DNA of 64,000 nt from JAGWBJ01 sp964291465. Its GTDB lineage: Bacteria > Chloroflexota > Dehalococcoidia > Lucifugimonadales > JAGWBF01. Of this stretch, positions 17,521 to 26,926 are shown piece by piece. The notes under the pieces were generated by a model. The model saw only the letters and a list, made by a program, of their open reading frames with translations, ran no database searches and had not been told where the DNA came from. The stretch is from NCBI GenBank assembly GCA_964291465.2, contig OZ219943.1, positions 1 through 64,000 on the forward strand, in the 5' to 3' direction. Numbering within the stretch: the first letter of the stretch is position 1; every line of letters starts with the position of its first letter. Made by a program: the position numbers and the translations under genes.

Positions 17521-18843
17521 GTGCGCCGGGTAATCAGCAGCCCTCCGGTCCTCGAGGGCGCCGTCACCCCCCCGGGAGACAAGTCCGTCTCCCACCGCGC
17601 GCTCCTGCTCAACTCCGTCGCCCGAGGCCGTGCCGAGGTCTCCGGGCTCTCGAGCGGCGCCGACGTGGTCTCCACCATGGCTTGCCTCAGGTCCCTGGGC
17701 GTGGAGATCACCGAAGGCGAGAGCGACGGCTCGTGGGTCGTCCAGGGCCGCTCCGGAATGCTCGCGGAGCCGGAGGACGTCCTCGATGCCGGGAACAGCG
17801 GCACGTCCATGCGTCTCCTGTCCGGCCTTTTGTCCGGGCAGCCCCTGTTCTCCGTGTTGACCGGAGACGGGTCCCTCCGCTCCCGTCCCATGGGCAGGGT
17901 GATCGAGCCTCTGAAGCTCATGGGAGCCCGAATCCTGGGGCGCGCAAACGACACGCTGGCTCCCCTGGCCATCCGGGGCGGCTCTCTCCGGGGCATCGAG
18001 TACACGATGCCGGTGGCCAGCGCGCAGGTGAAGTCTGCCATAATGCTCGCGGGCCTGGCGTCCGAGGGAAAGACGGTGCTCCACCAGCCTGCCCTCTCCC
18101 GGGACCACACCGAGCGCATGGTCGACGCCATGGGCGGCCACATACGCCCTGACGGCCTGACTCTGGAGATGGAGCCGGCGGTGCTGGAGGCCGTCGACGT
18201 CCACGTGCCGGGCGACATCAGCAGCGCCGCCTTCTGGATTGTGGCGGCCCTCTGTCACCCCAACGCCCGCGTGACCGTGGCTGGAGTGGGGGTCAACCCG
18301 ACCCGCACCGGCATACTCACGGCCCTGGAGGCCATGGGGGCCCGGATCACTCAGCGTAACCCCCGTACGGAGGGAGGGGAGCCCGTGGCCGACCTCGTCG
18401 TCGAGTCCAGCGAGCTCAGCTCCGTCGACGTGGATGGCGACATGGTCCCGCTGATCATCGACGAGCTCCCGGTCCTGGCCGTGGCCGCCTGCTTCGCCCG
18501 CGGGACCACCAGCATCAGGGACGCCCAGGAGCTGAGAGTCAAGGAGTCCGACCGTATCGCCACCACGGTGCGGGAGCTCTCCGCGCTGGGCGCCAGCATC
18601 GAGGAGCGGCCCGACGGCATGGTGGTGCACGGCACGGGCCGGCTCACCGGGAACGCGGGCCGGAGCCACGGGGACCACCGGCTGGCCATGGCCCTGGCCG
18701 TCGCGGGGCTGGTCTCCCAGGGGGACACCGTCGTGGAGGGAGCCGAGGCTGCCGACGTCTCGTACCCCCAGTTCTGGGAGCACCTGCGGGGGCTGAGCGG
18801 CAAAGCGGAAGCCTCCGCGCCCGCGATGGAGACGGCGACGTGA
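17521..18843 (+). CDS. aroA: 3-phosphoshikimate 1-carboxyvinyltransferase (EPSP synthase)
   Basis: The signature features are there: PPGDKSVSHRALLLNS at the N-terminus, LDAGNSGTSMRLLSG (PEP site), RPMGRVIEPL, and GDHRLAMALAVAGL near the C-terminus. Length 440 is normal. The enzyme joins phosphoenolpyruvate to shikimate-3-phosphate. In the PEP loop the residue after MR is Leu where the E. coli enzyme has Pro101, and NSG replaces NAG, as in several Gram-positive-type enzymes. Start GTG 17521. Its TGA overlaps the gmk GTG (GTGA). Confidence 0.95.
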   Translation: MRRVISSPPVLEGAVTPPGDKSVSHRALLLNSVARGRAEVSGLSSGADVVSTMACLRSLGVEITEGESDGSWVVQGRSGMLAEPEDVLDAGNSGTSMRLLSGLLSGQPLFSVLTGDGSLRSRPMGRVIEPLKLMGARILGRANDTLAPLAIRGGSLRGIEYTMPVASAQVKSAIMLAGLASEGKTVLHQPALSRDHTERMVDAMGGHIRPDGLTLEMEPAVLEAVDVHVPGDISSAAFWIVAALCHPNARVTVAGVGVNPTRTGILTALEAMGARITQRNPRTEGGEPVADLVVESSELSSVDVDGDMVPLIIDELPVLAVAACFARGTTSIRDAQELRVKESDRIATTVRELSALGASIEERPDGMVVHGTGRLTGNAGRSHGDHRLAMALAVAGLVSQGDTVVEGAEAADVSYPQFWEHLRGLSGKAEASAPAMETAT

Positions 18844-19466
18844 ACGGTCCCCAGGCTCCATGCCTCAACCCGCCCCAGCATCCCCTGTTGATAGTCCTCT
18901 CCGGTCCGTCGGGTGTCGGGAAGGACGCCACCCTCAACGAGGTCCGCCGCCTGGACCACCCGTGGAGCGTCCTGGTGACCGCCACCACCCGCCCGAGGCG
19001 CCCTGGCGAAACCCACGGGGTCGACTACCTGTTCGTCGACGTGGAGACGTTCGAGGGGATGGTGGCGGCCGGCGAGTTCCTGGAGCACGCCCAGGTCTAC
19101 GGCAACCGGTACGGCTCCCCCAAGAGCCAGGTACGCGAGGCGATGGCCGCCGGCAGGGACGTCATCCTGAAGGTGGACGTGCAGGGAGCGGCGTCCATCA
19201 AGGCCCTGGCGCCCGAGGCCGTCTTCATCTTCTTGGTCCCAGGTTCGATGGGCGAGCTGGAGCGGCGGCTGCAGGCAAGGGCCACGGAAACGAGACGAGA
19301 CCTCAGGCTTCGCACTGACATCGCCATCCAGGAGATGGCGAGCCTTCCGGCCTTCGACTACCGGGTGGTGAACCGCGACGGCTGCCTGGAGGAAACAGTG
19401 GCCGCGATAGAGGCCATCATACGTGCCGAGAAGTGCCGTATACCGCCGAGGCGGGTGTCAATGTGA
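18840..19466 (+). CDS. gmk: Guanylate kinase
   Basis: P-loop GPSGVGKDATL, TTRPRRPGETHGVDY and FLEHAQVYGNRYGSPK are the ATP, GMP and lid regions of guanylate kinase, which phosphorylates GMP to GDP. A 15-residue Pro-rich N-terminal extension precedes the core. It overlaps aroA by four bases (GTGA) and the likely lipA start by four bases, so this is a translationally coupled run. Length 208 is normal. Confidence 0.95.
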   Translation: MNGPQAPCLNPPQHPLLIVLSGPSGVGKDATLNEVRRLDHPWSVLVTATTRPRRPGETHGVDYLFVDVETFEGMVAAGEFLEHAQVYGNRYGSPKSQVREAMAAGRDVILKVDVQGAASIKALAPEAVFIFLVPGSMGELERRLQARATETRRDLRLRTDIAIQEMASLPAFDYRVVNRDGCLEETVAAIEAIIRAEKCRIPPRRVSM

Positions 19467-20491
19467 ACGATCGTACAGGTCCGGAGAGTCCCGTGCCGGA
19501 GAGTCCCGTGCCGGAGAGTCCCGTGCCGGAGAGTCCCGTGCCGGAGAGTCCCGTGCCAGAGAGTCCCGTGAATGAACGGGGGACGAAGTTGGAACGGATG
19601 CAGGGGCCGAACGCGGCGCGCCGGTTGCCAAGCTGGATGAAGGTCCGCATGCCGGGCGGGCCCAACTACATCGACCTCAAGCGCCTGCTCAGGGACTCGA
19701 GCCTCCACACGGTGTGCGAGGAGGCCCGCTGCCCCAACATCGGCGAGTGCTGGGAGCGCCGGGCCGCCACGTTCATGGTCCTCGGCGACATCTGCACGCG
19801 GCGATGCCACTACTGCGCCGTAACCACCGGCACTCCCATGGGCATCGACGTGATGGAGCCGGAGCGCCTGGCCCGGACCGTGCAGAAGCTGGGGCTTCGC
19901 TACTGCGTCATCACGTCGGTGAACCGGGACGACCTCGCCGACGGCGGGGCGCTGATCTTCTCCCGCTGTGTGCGGCGCGTCAACGACCTGGTGCCCGGCT
20001 GCAGGGTCGAGGTGCTGGTCCCCGACTTCGACGGCTCGATGCCCGCGCTGGAGACCGTGGTCCGCGCCCGTCCCAGCGTGTTGAACCACAACATCGAGTC
20101 CGTCCGGCGGGTGTTTCCCAGGGTCCGCCCCAGGGGCGACTACCGCCGCTCCCTGGACCTGCTGGCGGCGGTCAAGGAGATGGACCCCGAGATGCCCACC
20201 AAGTCTGGGATCATCGTTGGAATGGGGGAGGAGTGGGAGGAGCTGGTAGAGACCATGGAGGACCTGCGGGCCGTCGGCTGCGACCTGCTCACGGTGGGCC
20301 AATATCTCCGCCCGTCGCAGAAGCACCTCCCGGTAGACCGGTTCTACAGCCCCGAGGAGTTCGACCGCATCAGGACCATCGGCGAGGGGCTCGGGTTCAA
20401 GCACGTGGCCTCGGGACCCCTGGTCCGCTCCTCGTATCATGCCGACGAGCAGCACGATGCGGCGACCGCGAGCCCGGCGGCCGGCCTGTAG
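19463..20491 (+). CDS. lipA: Lipoyl synthase with a repetitive N-terminus
   Basis: LipA is a radical SAM enzyme that inserts two sulfurs into octanoyl-lipoyl domains. The auxiliary cluster motif CEEARCPNIGEC and the radical SAM motif CTRRCHYC are intact, as are NHNIESV and the C-terminal GPLVRSSYHA with its Ser ligand. Before the core, six PESPV repeats are encoded by the 15-bp tandem array at 19481-19570. GTG 19463 is the first good start (GTGA overlap with gmk), but each repeat also offers an in-frame GTG after GGAG, and ATG 19598 follows. The true N-terminus is therefore open. The array is not needed for the LipA core. Confidence 0.93.
   Translation: MNDRTGPESPVPESPVPESPVPESPVPESPVPESPVNERGTKLERMQGPNAARRLPSWMKVRMPGGPNYIDLKRLLRDSSLHTVCEEARCPNIGECWERRAATFMVLGDICTRRCHYCAVTTGTPMGIDVMEPERLARTVQKLGLRYCVITSVNRDDLADGGALIFSRCVRRVNDLVPGCRVEVLVPDFDGSMPALETVVRARPSVLNHNIESVRRVFPRVRPRGDYRRSLDLLAAVKEMDPEMPTKSGIIVGMGEEWEELVETMEDLRAVGCDLLTVGQYLRPSQKHLPVDRFYSPEEFDRIRTIGEGLGFKHVASGPLVRSSYHADEQHDAATASPAAGL
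19481..19570 (+). repeat. six tandem 15-bp repeats CCGGAGAGTCCCGTG at the start of lipA
   Basis: Units begin at 19481, 19496, 19511, 19526, 19541 and 19556. Five are identical; the sixth has A for G at its third base. Each unit holds a Shine-Dalgarno-like GGAG and, six bases later, a GTG in the lipA frame (19493, 19508, 19523, 19538, 19553, 19568). Translated, it gives PESPV repeats. Confidence 0.95.
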
Positions 20492-20583
20492 GGGCGCGGG
20501 GTCATTCTCCCGGGTGCACGGGCCCGTTCTTATGTAAACCCAATACAGAGCGAACTTCCAGGCCGGGTAGGAGGACCGCAGCC

Positions 20584-20889
20584 ATGCCCAAGGGGACTTT
20601 CCAGATCGAGTCGTCGGCCGGCCACAGGTCCTGGGCCGAGGTCGAGAACGGCCAGGTGCTCATCCACGGGACGTCCGTTCCAGAAGGCGCCGAGCAAGTC
20701 GTGGCCCTGGACCCGGATACCCTCCGCAATCTCCTTACATGGGCCGTGCGGGAAGATGCAGTGGTCGCCCACTTCACCGGGCCCATGGCCAAGCTGGTCC
20801 AGGAACACTCCGCGGAGCTGGGAATGACCCCCGAGATGTTCGTCTGGCACGCGGTCAAGGTATTCATAGAGGTTGGGACCGCCCGCTAA
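20584..20889 (+). CDS. Hypothetical small protein (101 residues)
   Basis: No family was recognised. The protein starts MPKGTFQIESSAGHRSWAEVENGQ with a beta-rich first half and ends with predicted helices (LRNLLTWAVREDAVV, EMFVWHAVKVFIEVG). There is no signal peptide or membrane segment. ATG 20584 has TAGGAGG at ideal spacing. It lies 92 bases after lipA and 77 bases before the amidohydrolase gene, in the same direction. Strong start signals make it a real gene. Confidence 0.65.
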   Translation: MPKGTFQIESSAGHRSWAEVENGQVLIHGTSVPEGAEQVVALDPDTLRNLLTWAVREDAVVAHFTGPMAKLVQEHSAELGMTPEMFVWHAVKVFIEVGTAR

Positions 20890-20966
20890 GCAACTACCCC
20901 GAGTCCACCGAGAGGGGATGGTAGTCTGGCACCGTCTCCGTCCGTAGGCGTGAGACCCCCAAGGCC

Positions 20967-22538
20967 ATGAGCAAGTTCAGCAGGGCCGACCTCCTCCTGA
21001 CCAACGCCCGGATGCTGTCCATGGAGGACAGGCGGCCTCCGGGGAGCTGGGTAGCGGTGGCGGGCGGGCGCATCCTGGCGCTGGGCGGTGGTGATGGGTG
21101 GAAGGACCTGGGAGGTCCGGGCGCCAGGGTTGTCGACTGCGCGGGAATGACCCTGGTGCCCGGCTTCGTCGACGCCCACTGCCATCTGCTGGCATTGGCC
21201 TCCAGCCTACGCGCCGTGGACTGCCGGGCCGAGGGCGCCGGGTCCGTCTCCCGGATCGTGGACCTGCTGAAGGTCCGGGCGGGGGCCACACCGCCCGGGG
21301 AGTGGGTCAGGGGGTCCGGCTACGACGAGTTCTACCTCGCCGAGGGGCGGCATCCGACAAGGCTCGACCTGGACCGGGCGACGACCGGTCATCCCGTGCG
21401 CCTGGACCACCGCACCGGGCACGCATCGGTGCTGAACAGCCGAGGGCTCGACGCGGTGGGCATCGGGCGGAACACGCCCGACCCGCCCCACGGGATAATC
21501 GAGCGGGACGAGGCGGGAGAGCCCACGGGAGTCCTGTTCGAGATGGCCGGCCAGCTGCGCCGGGCCGTCCCTGGGCCGGCCGCCGGCGTCTCTCGTGATG
21601 CAGCCTTCCTGAGCGGGATCAGGGAGGCCGACCGGCTGCTCCGGTCCAGGGGTGTTACCACCGTTCACGACGCCAGCCCCGCCAACAACCTGGAACGGTG
21701 GCGGGCGGTCAGGGACCTGAAGGGCGGCGAGCACCTGGCCCCGCGCGTCGTGATGATGGCCGGAGCCGCTCACTGGGAGTCGTTCCAGGAAGCGGGGATG
21801 GTGACGGGGTGCGGGGACGACGGACTGCGGACGGGGGCGGTGAAGGTGGTGCTGAGCATGGCCACCGGGGCCCTGCTACCCGCTGCCGAGGAGCTGCGCG
21901 ACCTGACGTCGGGCCCCCACCGGGCGGGATACCAACTTGCGTTCCACGCCGTGGAGCATGAGGCAGTGGAGGCCGCGGCGGACACAATCACGTACCTGCG
22001 GGAGCGGTGGCCCCGGCACGATGCCCGTCATCGTATCGAGCACTGCTCCGAATGCCCACCCTCGGTCCTGGCCAAGGTGCGGTGGAGCGGCGCCGTGGTG
22101 GTGACTCAGCCCCTGTTCACCCACCTGTACGGCGACCGGTACCTGTCCCTGACTGAGCGGGGGCTGCGGCCGCACCTGTACCCGTTGGGGTCCCTTGGGA
22201 GGGCCTCGGTGCCCCTCGCCGCCGGCTCCGACGCTCCGGTTGCGGCCCCCGACCCGCTGCTGAGCATCCACGCCGCCGTATCCCGCGTCACCCGGTGTGG
22301 GGCGCCCTTCGACGAGGGCGAGCCCCAGGGCATGACCGCCGCCGCCGCGTTGGCCATGCACACCTCGGGCGGCGCGTATGCGGGGTTTCAGGAGAACGTG
22401 ACCGGGTCCATTGCTCCAGGGAAACTGGCTGACCTGGTGCTGCTCGACCAGGACCCGACTCGCGTGGAGCCCGGGGCGTTAAAGGATATACGGGTGGCGA
22501 TGACGCTGGTTGGAGGAAGCACCGTGTGGGAGGCCTAG
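20967..22538 (+). CDS. YtcJ-type amidohydrolase (metal-dependent hydrolase)
   Basis: The 523-residue protein has the layout of amidohydrolase family 3. An N-terminal beta-sandwich part (LLTNARMLSM) is followed by GFVDAHCHLLA with the metal-binding HxH. His residues follow in LDHRTGHASVLNS, AFHAVEHEA and ARHRIEHC, with the catalytic Asp in AAGSDAPVAAPDPL. Such enzymes hydrolyse C-N bonds in amides or cyclic imides; the substrate is not predictable. Its stop and that of the facing polyprenyl synthase share the bases CTAG (22535-22538). Confidence 0.85.
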   Translation: MSKFSRADLLLTNARMLSMEDRRPPGSWVAVAGGRILALGGGDGWKDLGGPGARVVDCAGMTLVPGFVDAHCHLLALASSLRAVDCRAEGAGSVSRIVDLLKVRAGATPPGEWVRGSGYDEFYLAEGRHPTRLDLDRATTGHPVRLDHRTGHASVLNSRGLDAVGIGRNTPDPPHGIIERDEAGEPTGVLFEMAGQLRRAVPGPAAGVSRDAAFLSGIREADRLLRSRGVTTVHDASPANNLERWRAVRDLKGGEHLAPRVVMMAGAAHWESFQEAGMVTGCGDDGLRTGAVKVVLSMATGALLPAAEELRDLTSGPHRAGYQLAFHAVEHEAVEAAADTITYLRERWPRHDARHRIEHCSECPPSVLAKVRWSGAVVVTQPLFTHLYGDRYLSLTERGLRPHLYPLGSLGRASVPLAAGSDAPVAAPDPLLSIHAAVSRVTRCGAPFDEGEPQGMTAAAALAMHTSGGAYAGFQENVTGSIAPGKLADLVLLDQDPTRVEPGALKDIRVAMTLVGGSTVWEA

Positions 22539-23523
22539 CGGGTACGCTCCATGATGTACTCGCTGAGCATCATGAGGGATGCGCGGGCCGGAATGTCGTC
22601 GAGGGATTCCAGGGACCGGGCGGCCTTCCGGCAGTGGTCGCCCACGACGCCGTAGCAGTCCTCGATTATCTCCGAGTTCTGGATCATCTCCAGCGCGGTC
22701 TTGAGCTGGTCGCCGGAGCCGTTCTTGCCCCGGGCGAACAGCTCCTTGACCGGGTTGCCGTCGGGGTACCGCTCCATCAGCATGATGGTGGGCAGGGTCA
22801 GCACCCCCTGGAGCAGGTCGTTGCCCACGGGTTTCCCGATCTCCTCGGCGCTCCCCTGCACGTCCAAGATGTCGTCGACGATCTGAAAGGCCATGCCGAT
22901 GTTGTACCCGTACTCCTCCAGAGCCCGGACAGTCTCCTCAGGCGCCCCGCTCAGGATGGCGCCGGACTCCGCCGCGGTGTGAAATAGCGAGGCGGTCTTC
23001 CGGTAGATCCGGTTGTTGTAGTCGTCCCTGCTCTGCCGCCAGTTGTTGGTATTGAAGAACTCCAGCAGCTCGCCGCTCGAGAGCTGCATGATGGTCTCTG
23101 AGAACCGGCGGATGACCCGCACGTTCTCCGTGTCGCAGACGAAGGTGGCCGAGGTGGCGAATACGTAGTCGCCCAGGAGGACGGCCACGTCCTTGCCCAA
23201 ACGTCGCTGACGGTGGCCTTCCCGCGCCTCAGGGGCGAGTTGTCCACGGTGTCGTCGTGGATGAGGGTTGCCATGTGCAGCAGCTCCACCGCCGTGGCCA
23301 TTGTGACAGGCTGGTCGTGGTCGTAGGGATGGAACTGGGACGCCAGCAGGGTGATTGCCGGCCGGACCCTCTTGCCCTGGGTGCGGAAGACGTAGTCCAG
23401 GAGGTCCGGAAGAAAGGGGGTCTTTACGTCGGATATGCCGTGGAGTCGCTCCTCCACCTGCTCCAACCGCTCCACGATGGGCCCGTATATCAGGGCCGTG
23501 CGCGAGTCCAAACCCTCGACCAA
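22535..23523 (-). CDS. Trans-isoprenyl diphosphate synthase (one 1-base deletion)
   Basis: Both aspartate-rich motifs are present: the first in LIHDDTVDNSPLRRG and the second in FQIVDDILDVQG. These bind Mg-diphosphate while chains of isoprene units are made. The medium length and the residues near the first motif suggest a long-chain (C35-C50, quinone side chain) product, but this is inference. The frame breaks in a G run at 23196-23198, between SDVW and GKDVAVLLGDY; adding one base restores 329 residues. TTG 23523 is preferred as start because AGGAG lies seven bases before it. It follows metG by 23 bases. Confidence 0.85.
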
Positions 23524-23546
23524 GACTACGCTCCTGCCCGCATGGT

Positions 23547-25232
23547 CTAAATCGCCTCGGCGCCCAACCGCGCCGTCTCCCGCTCTACCACGGCTTCGTC
23601 CAGCTTGACGTAGAGGGGCGCCGGCTTGGCGAGATGCTGCCCCGGGGGAAGGAAGTCCGTGGTCGCCGACCAGGACCATCCCCCGTCCCTCACGTCTCCG
23701 GAGAAGCCCATCATCTCATGAAGGCGTGCCGACGAGAAGGGGAGAAACGGGGAGAGGACCACTTTCAGGCAGCCGATGACGCTCAGCGCGACCCAGAGGA
23801 CGGTGGCGGTGGAGTCGCGGTCTTCCTTCAGGGTCCTCCATGGCGCCTTGTCGTTCAGGTACCGGTTGGCGTCCTGGGCGAGGCCCATGGCCTGGCCTAT
23901 GGCCAACCGGAACCGGCACCTTTCCAGGCTCCCTCCCACCGACTCCAGCGTTTCCGACGCCCGGGACAGGAGGGCCGCGCTCTCGGGGTCCAGCTCGGAG
24001 GGCGATGGAACGGCGCCGCCGAAGTTCCGGTATGTGAACGTCAGGACCCGATTGACCAGGTTGCCGTAGGTGGCGACCAGCTCGTCGTTGTTGCGGCGCA
24101 CGTACTCCGACCATGAGAAGTCCGAGTCGCCGGACTCGGGCATATTGATGGACAGGTAGTAGCGCAGCGGGTCCGGCTCGTACCTGTCCAGGTAGTCGGG
24201 CAGCCAGACGGCCCACTGGCGGCTGGTGGAGAACTGGCGGTTCTCCAGGCTGAGGAACTCGTTGGCGGGAACGTCGTAGGGGAGGTTCAGGCCCCCGCGG
24301 CCAATGAGCATGGCGGGCCAGATGATGGAGTGGAAGGGTATGTTGTCCTTGCCGATGAAGTAGTAGGCCTTCGCGTCGGGGGCCTGCCAGTACTCCTGCC
24401 AACCGTCGGGCCGTCCCTGCCGCTGGGCCCACTCGGCGGAGGCCGACAGGTACCCGGTGACGGCCTCGAACCATACGTAGATGCGCTTGTCGTCGTAGCC
24501 GTCCAGGGGCACGGGCACTCCCCAGGAGATGTCGCGGGTTATAGCCCTGTCCTTCAGTCCGTCGTGGAGATAGCTGCGGGTGAAGTTGAGTACGTTGGGC
24601 CGCCAATGGTCCTGTTGCCGCACCCACTCGATGAGTGGCTCCTGGAAGGCGCTGAGGCGGAGGAAGAAATGCTCCGAGTCCCGAAACCCGGGTGTGGAGC
24701 CGCAGATGCCGCACCTGGGCGCTACCAGCTCCTCCGGGTTCAACGTCTTCCCGCAGTGGTCGCACTGATCGCCTCGGGCGTTGCGGTTGTCGCAGTGGGG
24801 ACAGGCGCCTTCCACGTACCGGTCCGGGAGGAACCGGGTGCAGCTGGCGCAGTGGGGCAGCAGCATGGTGTCCTTGTAGATGTTCCCCTTGTCGTACAGG
24901 CTGAGGAACAGGTCGTGGACGACCTTGCGGTGGTTCTCGGTGCCGGTGGTGGTAAACAGGTCGAAGCTGATCCCCATCCGTTCCCAGGAGTCCAGGAACT
25001 CGGCGTGGTACTTGGAGACTACCTCTTGCGGGCTGGTCCCCTCCTGCTCCGCCCGGATGGTCACGGGCGTGCCGTGCTGGTCGCTGCCCGACACCATCAG
25101 CACATCGTCGCCTTTGAGCCGGTGATAGCGGGCGAAGATGTCCGCGGGCAGATAGCAGCCGGCTAGATGCCCCAGGTGCAGGGAACCGTTGGCGTACGGC
25201 CAGGCGACGGCTACGAGAATGCGATCGGGCAT
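23547..25232 (-). CDS. metG: Methionyl-tRNA synthetase
   Basis: Class Ia motif HLGH (GSLHLGHLAGCY), a four-cysteine-pair zinc insert around residues 128-178 (CASC, CPHC, CDHC, CGIC) and, in place of KMSKS, FSTSR. That combination is typical of the MetG1 type with two zinc knuckles. Length 561 means there is no C-terminal EMAP-like tRNA-binding domain. The downstream polyprenyl synthase begins 23 bases after the stop and the thioredoxin-like gene ends 4 bases upstream of the start, so the three probably share a transcript. Confidence 0.95.
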   Translation of the reverse strand: MPDRILVAVAWPYANGSLHLGHLAGCYLPADIFARYHRLKGDDVLMVSGSDQHGTPVTIRAEQEGTSPQEVVSKYHAEFLDSWERMGISFDLFTTTGTENHRKVVHDLFLSLYDKGNIYKDTMLLPHCASCTRFLPDRYVEGACPHCDNRNARGDQCDHCGKTLNPEELVAPRCGICGSTPGFRDSEHFFLRLSAFQEPLIEWVRQQDHWRPNVLNFTRSYLHDGLKDRAITRDISWGVPVPLDGYDDKRIYVWFEAVTGYLSASAEWAQRQGRPDGWQEYWQAPDAKAYYFIGKDNIPFHSIIWPAMLIGRGGLNLPYDVPANEFLSLENRQFSTSRQWAVWLPDYLDRYEPDPLRYYLSINMPESGDSDFSWSEYVRRNNDELVATYGNLVNRVLTFTYRNFGGAVPSPSELDPESAALLSRASETLESVGGSLERCRFRLAIGQAMGLAQDANRYLNDKAPWRTLKEDRDSTATVLWVALSVIGCLKVVLSPFLPFSSARLHEMMGFSGDVRDGGWSWSATTDFLPPGQHLAKPAPLYVKLDEAVVERETARLGAEAI

Positions 25233-25236
25233 GCGT

Positions 25237-25899
25237 CTAAGCTACGGGAACGGGCCACTCGGTGCCCGCCTCGGCGGGAGGACTGTTGGGTCCGCGGGAG
25301 AGGCCGTCGGCTACGACGTCCCTGAAATCGCGGGATATGACGCGCCCCCACTCCGCGGCGTGGTTCACCCGGTACAGTCCGCGCTCCCTTCGCAGAGCGG
25401 CCCGGGTCCCCTGGCTCATGTCGTTCACGTCGGCCCGGATGTCCGGGAGATGGCCCAGGGAGTCCCGGATGGCGTCGTCCATCCCGTCCAGAACGGGCAC
25501 CAGGTCGCGGGATGTCTCGATGAAGACGGCTACCCACCGCATGTCGCCCCCCGTGAAGAAGGCGAACACCGGAACGGTGTCCCGGCGATGCGGCGGCAGA
25601 AAAGCATCGGCCAGGTCCCAGCTCTCGTCCCGCATGAACCCCCGAACGTCAAGGTTGCCAGACTCCTCCGCAAGGCGGTAGAGTACGGGCACCGTGCTAA
25701 CGTGGTCCCCGCACCAGTCCTCGGTCACCACCGCCACCCTGAGTGGGGCCGCGAGGCCAGCGAAGTAGTCCCGGACATCCGGGGGTATCACCACCGCCGA
25801 CATCACCTCGACGAAACGGTCCCGGTTGACCTTCATTCGGGCAACGTGCTCCGCGGGGGTCATCCCCTTCAGGAACCGCTCCCCGGTCATCTCCATCAT
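25237..25899 (-). CDS. Thioredoxin-like protein with a single active-site cysteine
   Basis: The 220-residue protein has a thioredoxin-fold core around residues 50-135. The active-site position reads TEDWCGDHVSTVP, so there is one Cys and CGDH instead of CxxC. This agrees with the Thioredoxin_9 type of family, where the site is often WCGDC or degenerate. A helical tail follows with many charged residues. With only one Cys it may not act as a disulfide reductase; a monothiol or structural role is possible. It is the first gene before metG. Confidence in the fold is good, function unknown. Confidence 0.7.
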   Translation of the reverse strand: MMEMTGERFLKGMTPAEHVARMKVNRDRFVEVMSAVVIPPDVRDYFAGLAAPLRVAVVTEDWCGDHVSTVPVLYRLAEESGNLDVRGFMRDESWDLADAFLPPHRRDTVPVFAFFTGGDMRWVAVFIETSRDLVPVLDGMDDAIRDSLGHLPDIRADVNDMSQGTRAALRRERGLYRVNHAAEWGRVISRDFRDVVADGLSRGPNSPPAEAGTEWPVPVA

Positions 25900-25997
25900 T
25901 GTCCTCCGGTGGCGCCGACGCCACGGGAAACGAGGGCCCGGTCGACGGTGAACGTCGAATCCCGCTCCGGGACCGTGGCCCCATTGGGCCTGACGGT

Positions 25998-26027
25998 AGA
26001 GTACGTCCCATACTTCGAAACTGTCAA
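25998..26027 (-). promoter_or_regulatory. possible promoter of the thioredoxin-like/metG/polyprenyl synthase genes
   Basis: Minus-strand perfect TTGACA (26027-26022), 18-base spacer, TACTCT (26003-25998), about 100 bases before the start codon. Confidence 0.4.
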
Positions 26028-26083
26028 GGCGCCCCGTTCACGGTCTGCTGCCATGTCACGGTCGACCGTTCGGGCCTGCGTGG

Positions 26084-26911
26084 TCAGCGCGGCCGGCGGG
26101 GCGCGTCCACCCACAGCTTGTACAGCTCCGTCTTGCGCCCGCCCGTTGCGGCGGCGACGGCATCCACCGCGTCCCTGGCCCTTACCCCCTCCGCCTTCAG
26201 CCGGCCCAGCTCGGCCGAGGCCCAGGAGGGGTCCGGGCCGGGCGCCGGCGTCCGGGCGCCCTCGATGATGATGGTGAACTCGCCGCGGGGGCTATCGAAG
26301 TGCTCCAACGCCTGGGAGACGGTGCCCCGGAAGACCTCTTCGTGGACCTTGGTGAGCTCCCGGCAAGCCGTGACCCTCCGGTCTCCAAGGGCTTCCAACA
26401 CCGCTTGGAGGGCCGCCCTCAGGCGGTGAGGAGCCTCGAACACCACGATGGAGTAGGGAAGGGTTGCCACCGAGTCCAGCAGGCGCCGCCTGTCCCCCTT
26501 GCGTCTCGGCAGGAACCCCAGGAAGAGGACCCCGTCCTTCCCACGCAGTCCGACGGCCATGCAAGCCGTCAGGGCCGAGGGACCTGGCACCGGGACGACC
26601 CTCCCGCCCGCGTCCAAGACGGCGCTCACAAGCTCGGCGCCGGGGTCGCTGACGGCCGGCGTGCCGGCATCGGAGACCAAGGCCACGTCCCCGCTCTGCA
26701 GCGCGGACAGGACCTCCGGTATTCTCGACGCTCGGTTATGTTCGTTGTAGCTGACCATGGGGGTCTTGATACCGTGGCGGGACAGCAGCTTCCGTGTGGT
26801 CCTGGTGTCCTCGGCGGCGATGAGGCCCACCTCCCCCAGGACCCGCAGGGCGCGCAGCGTCACGTCCTCCAGGTTGCCTATGGGAGTGGCCACGACGTAC
26901 AGAGCAGGCAT
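26084..26911 (-). CDS. rsmI: 16S rRNA (cytidine1402-2'-O)-methyltransferase RsmI
   Basis: The protein starts LYVVATPIGNLEDVTLRALRVL, then AAEDTRTTRKLL and SDAGTPAVSDPGAELV, the three signature blocks of RsmI, a tetrapyrrole-methylase-fold enzyme that 2'-O-methylates C1402 in the decoding centre using SAM. Length 275 is normal. It follows radC by 15 bases and ends the DUF1800-NHL-hyuA-hyuB-radC-rsmI run. Confidence 0.93.
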   Translation of the reverse strand: MPALYVVATPIGNLEDVTLRALRVLGEVGLIAAEDTRTTRKLLSRHGIKTPMVSYNEHNRASRIPEVLSALQSGDVALVSDAGTPAVSDPGAELVSAVLDAGGRVVPVPGPSALTACMAVGLRGKDGVLFLGFLPRRKGDRRRLLDSVATLPYSIVVFEAPHRLRAALQAVLEALGDRRVTACRELTKVHEEVFRGTVSQALEHFDSPRGEFTIIIEGARTPAPGPDPSWASAELGRLKAEGVRARDAVDAVAAATGGRKTELYKLWVDAPRRPR

Positions 26912-26926
26912 GGCGAGGGGCGGGAG

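Noticed and set aside
16480..18861. A 793-codon open frame on the minus strand opposite tyrA and aroA
   Set aside because: High GC leaves few stops in antisense frames; the translation is composed of repetitive Gly/Arg/His/Val and matches no family, while tyrA and aroA on the plus strand are unmistakable.
19481..19570. 15-bp array considered as CRISPR or a terminator
   Set aside because: No spacers, unit too short, and it lies in the lipA reading frame.
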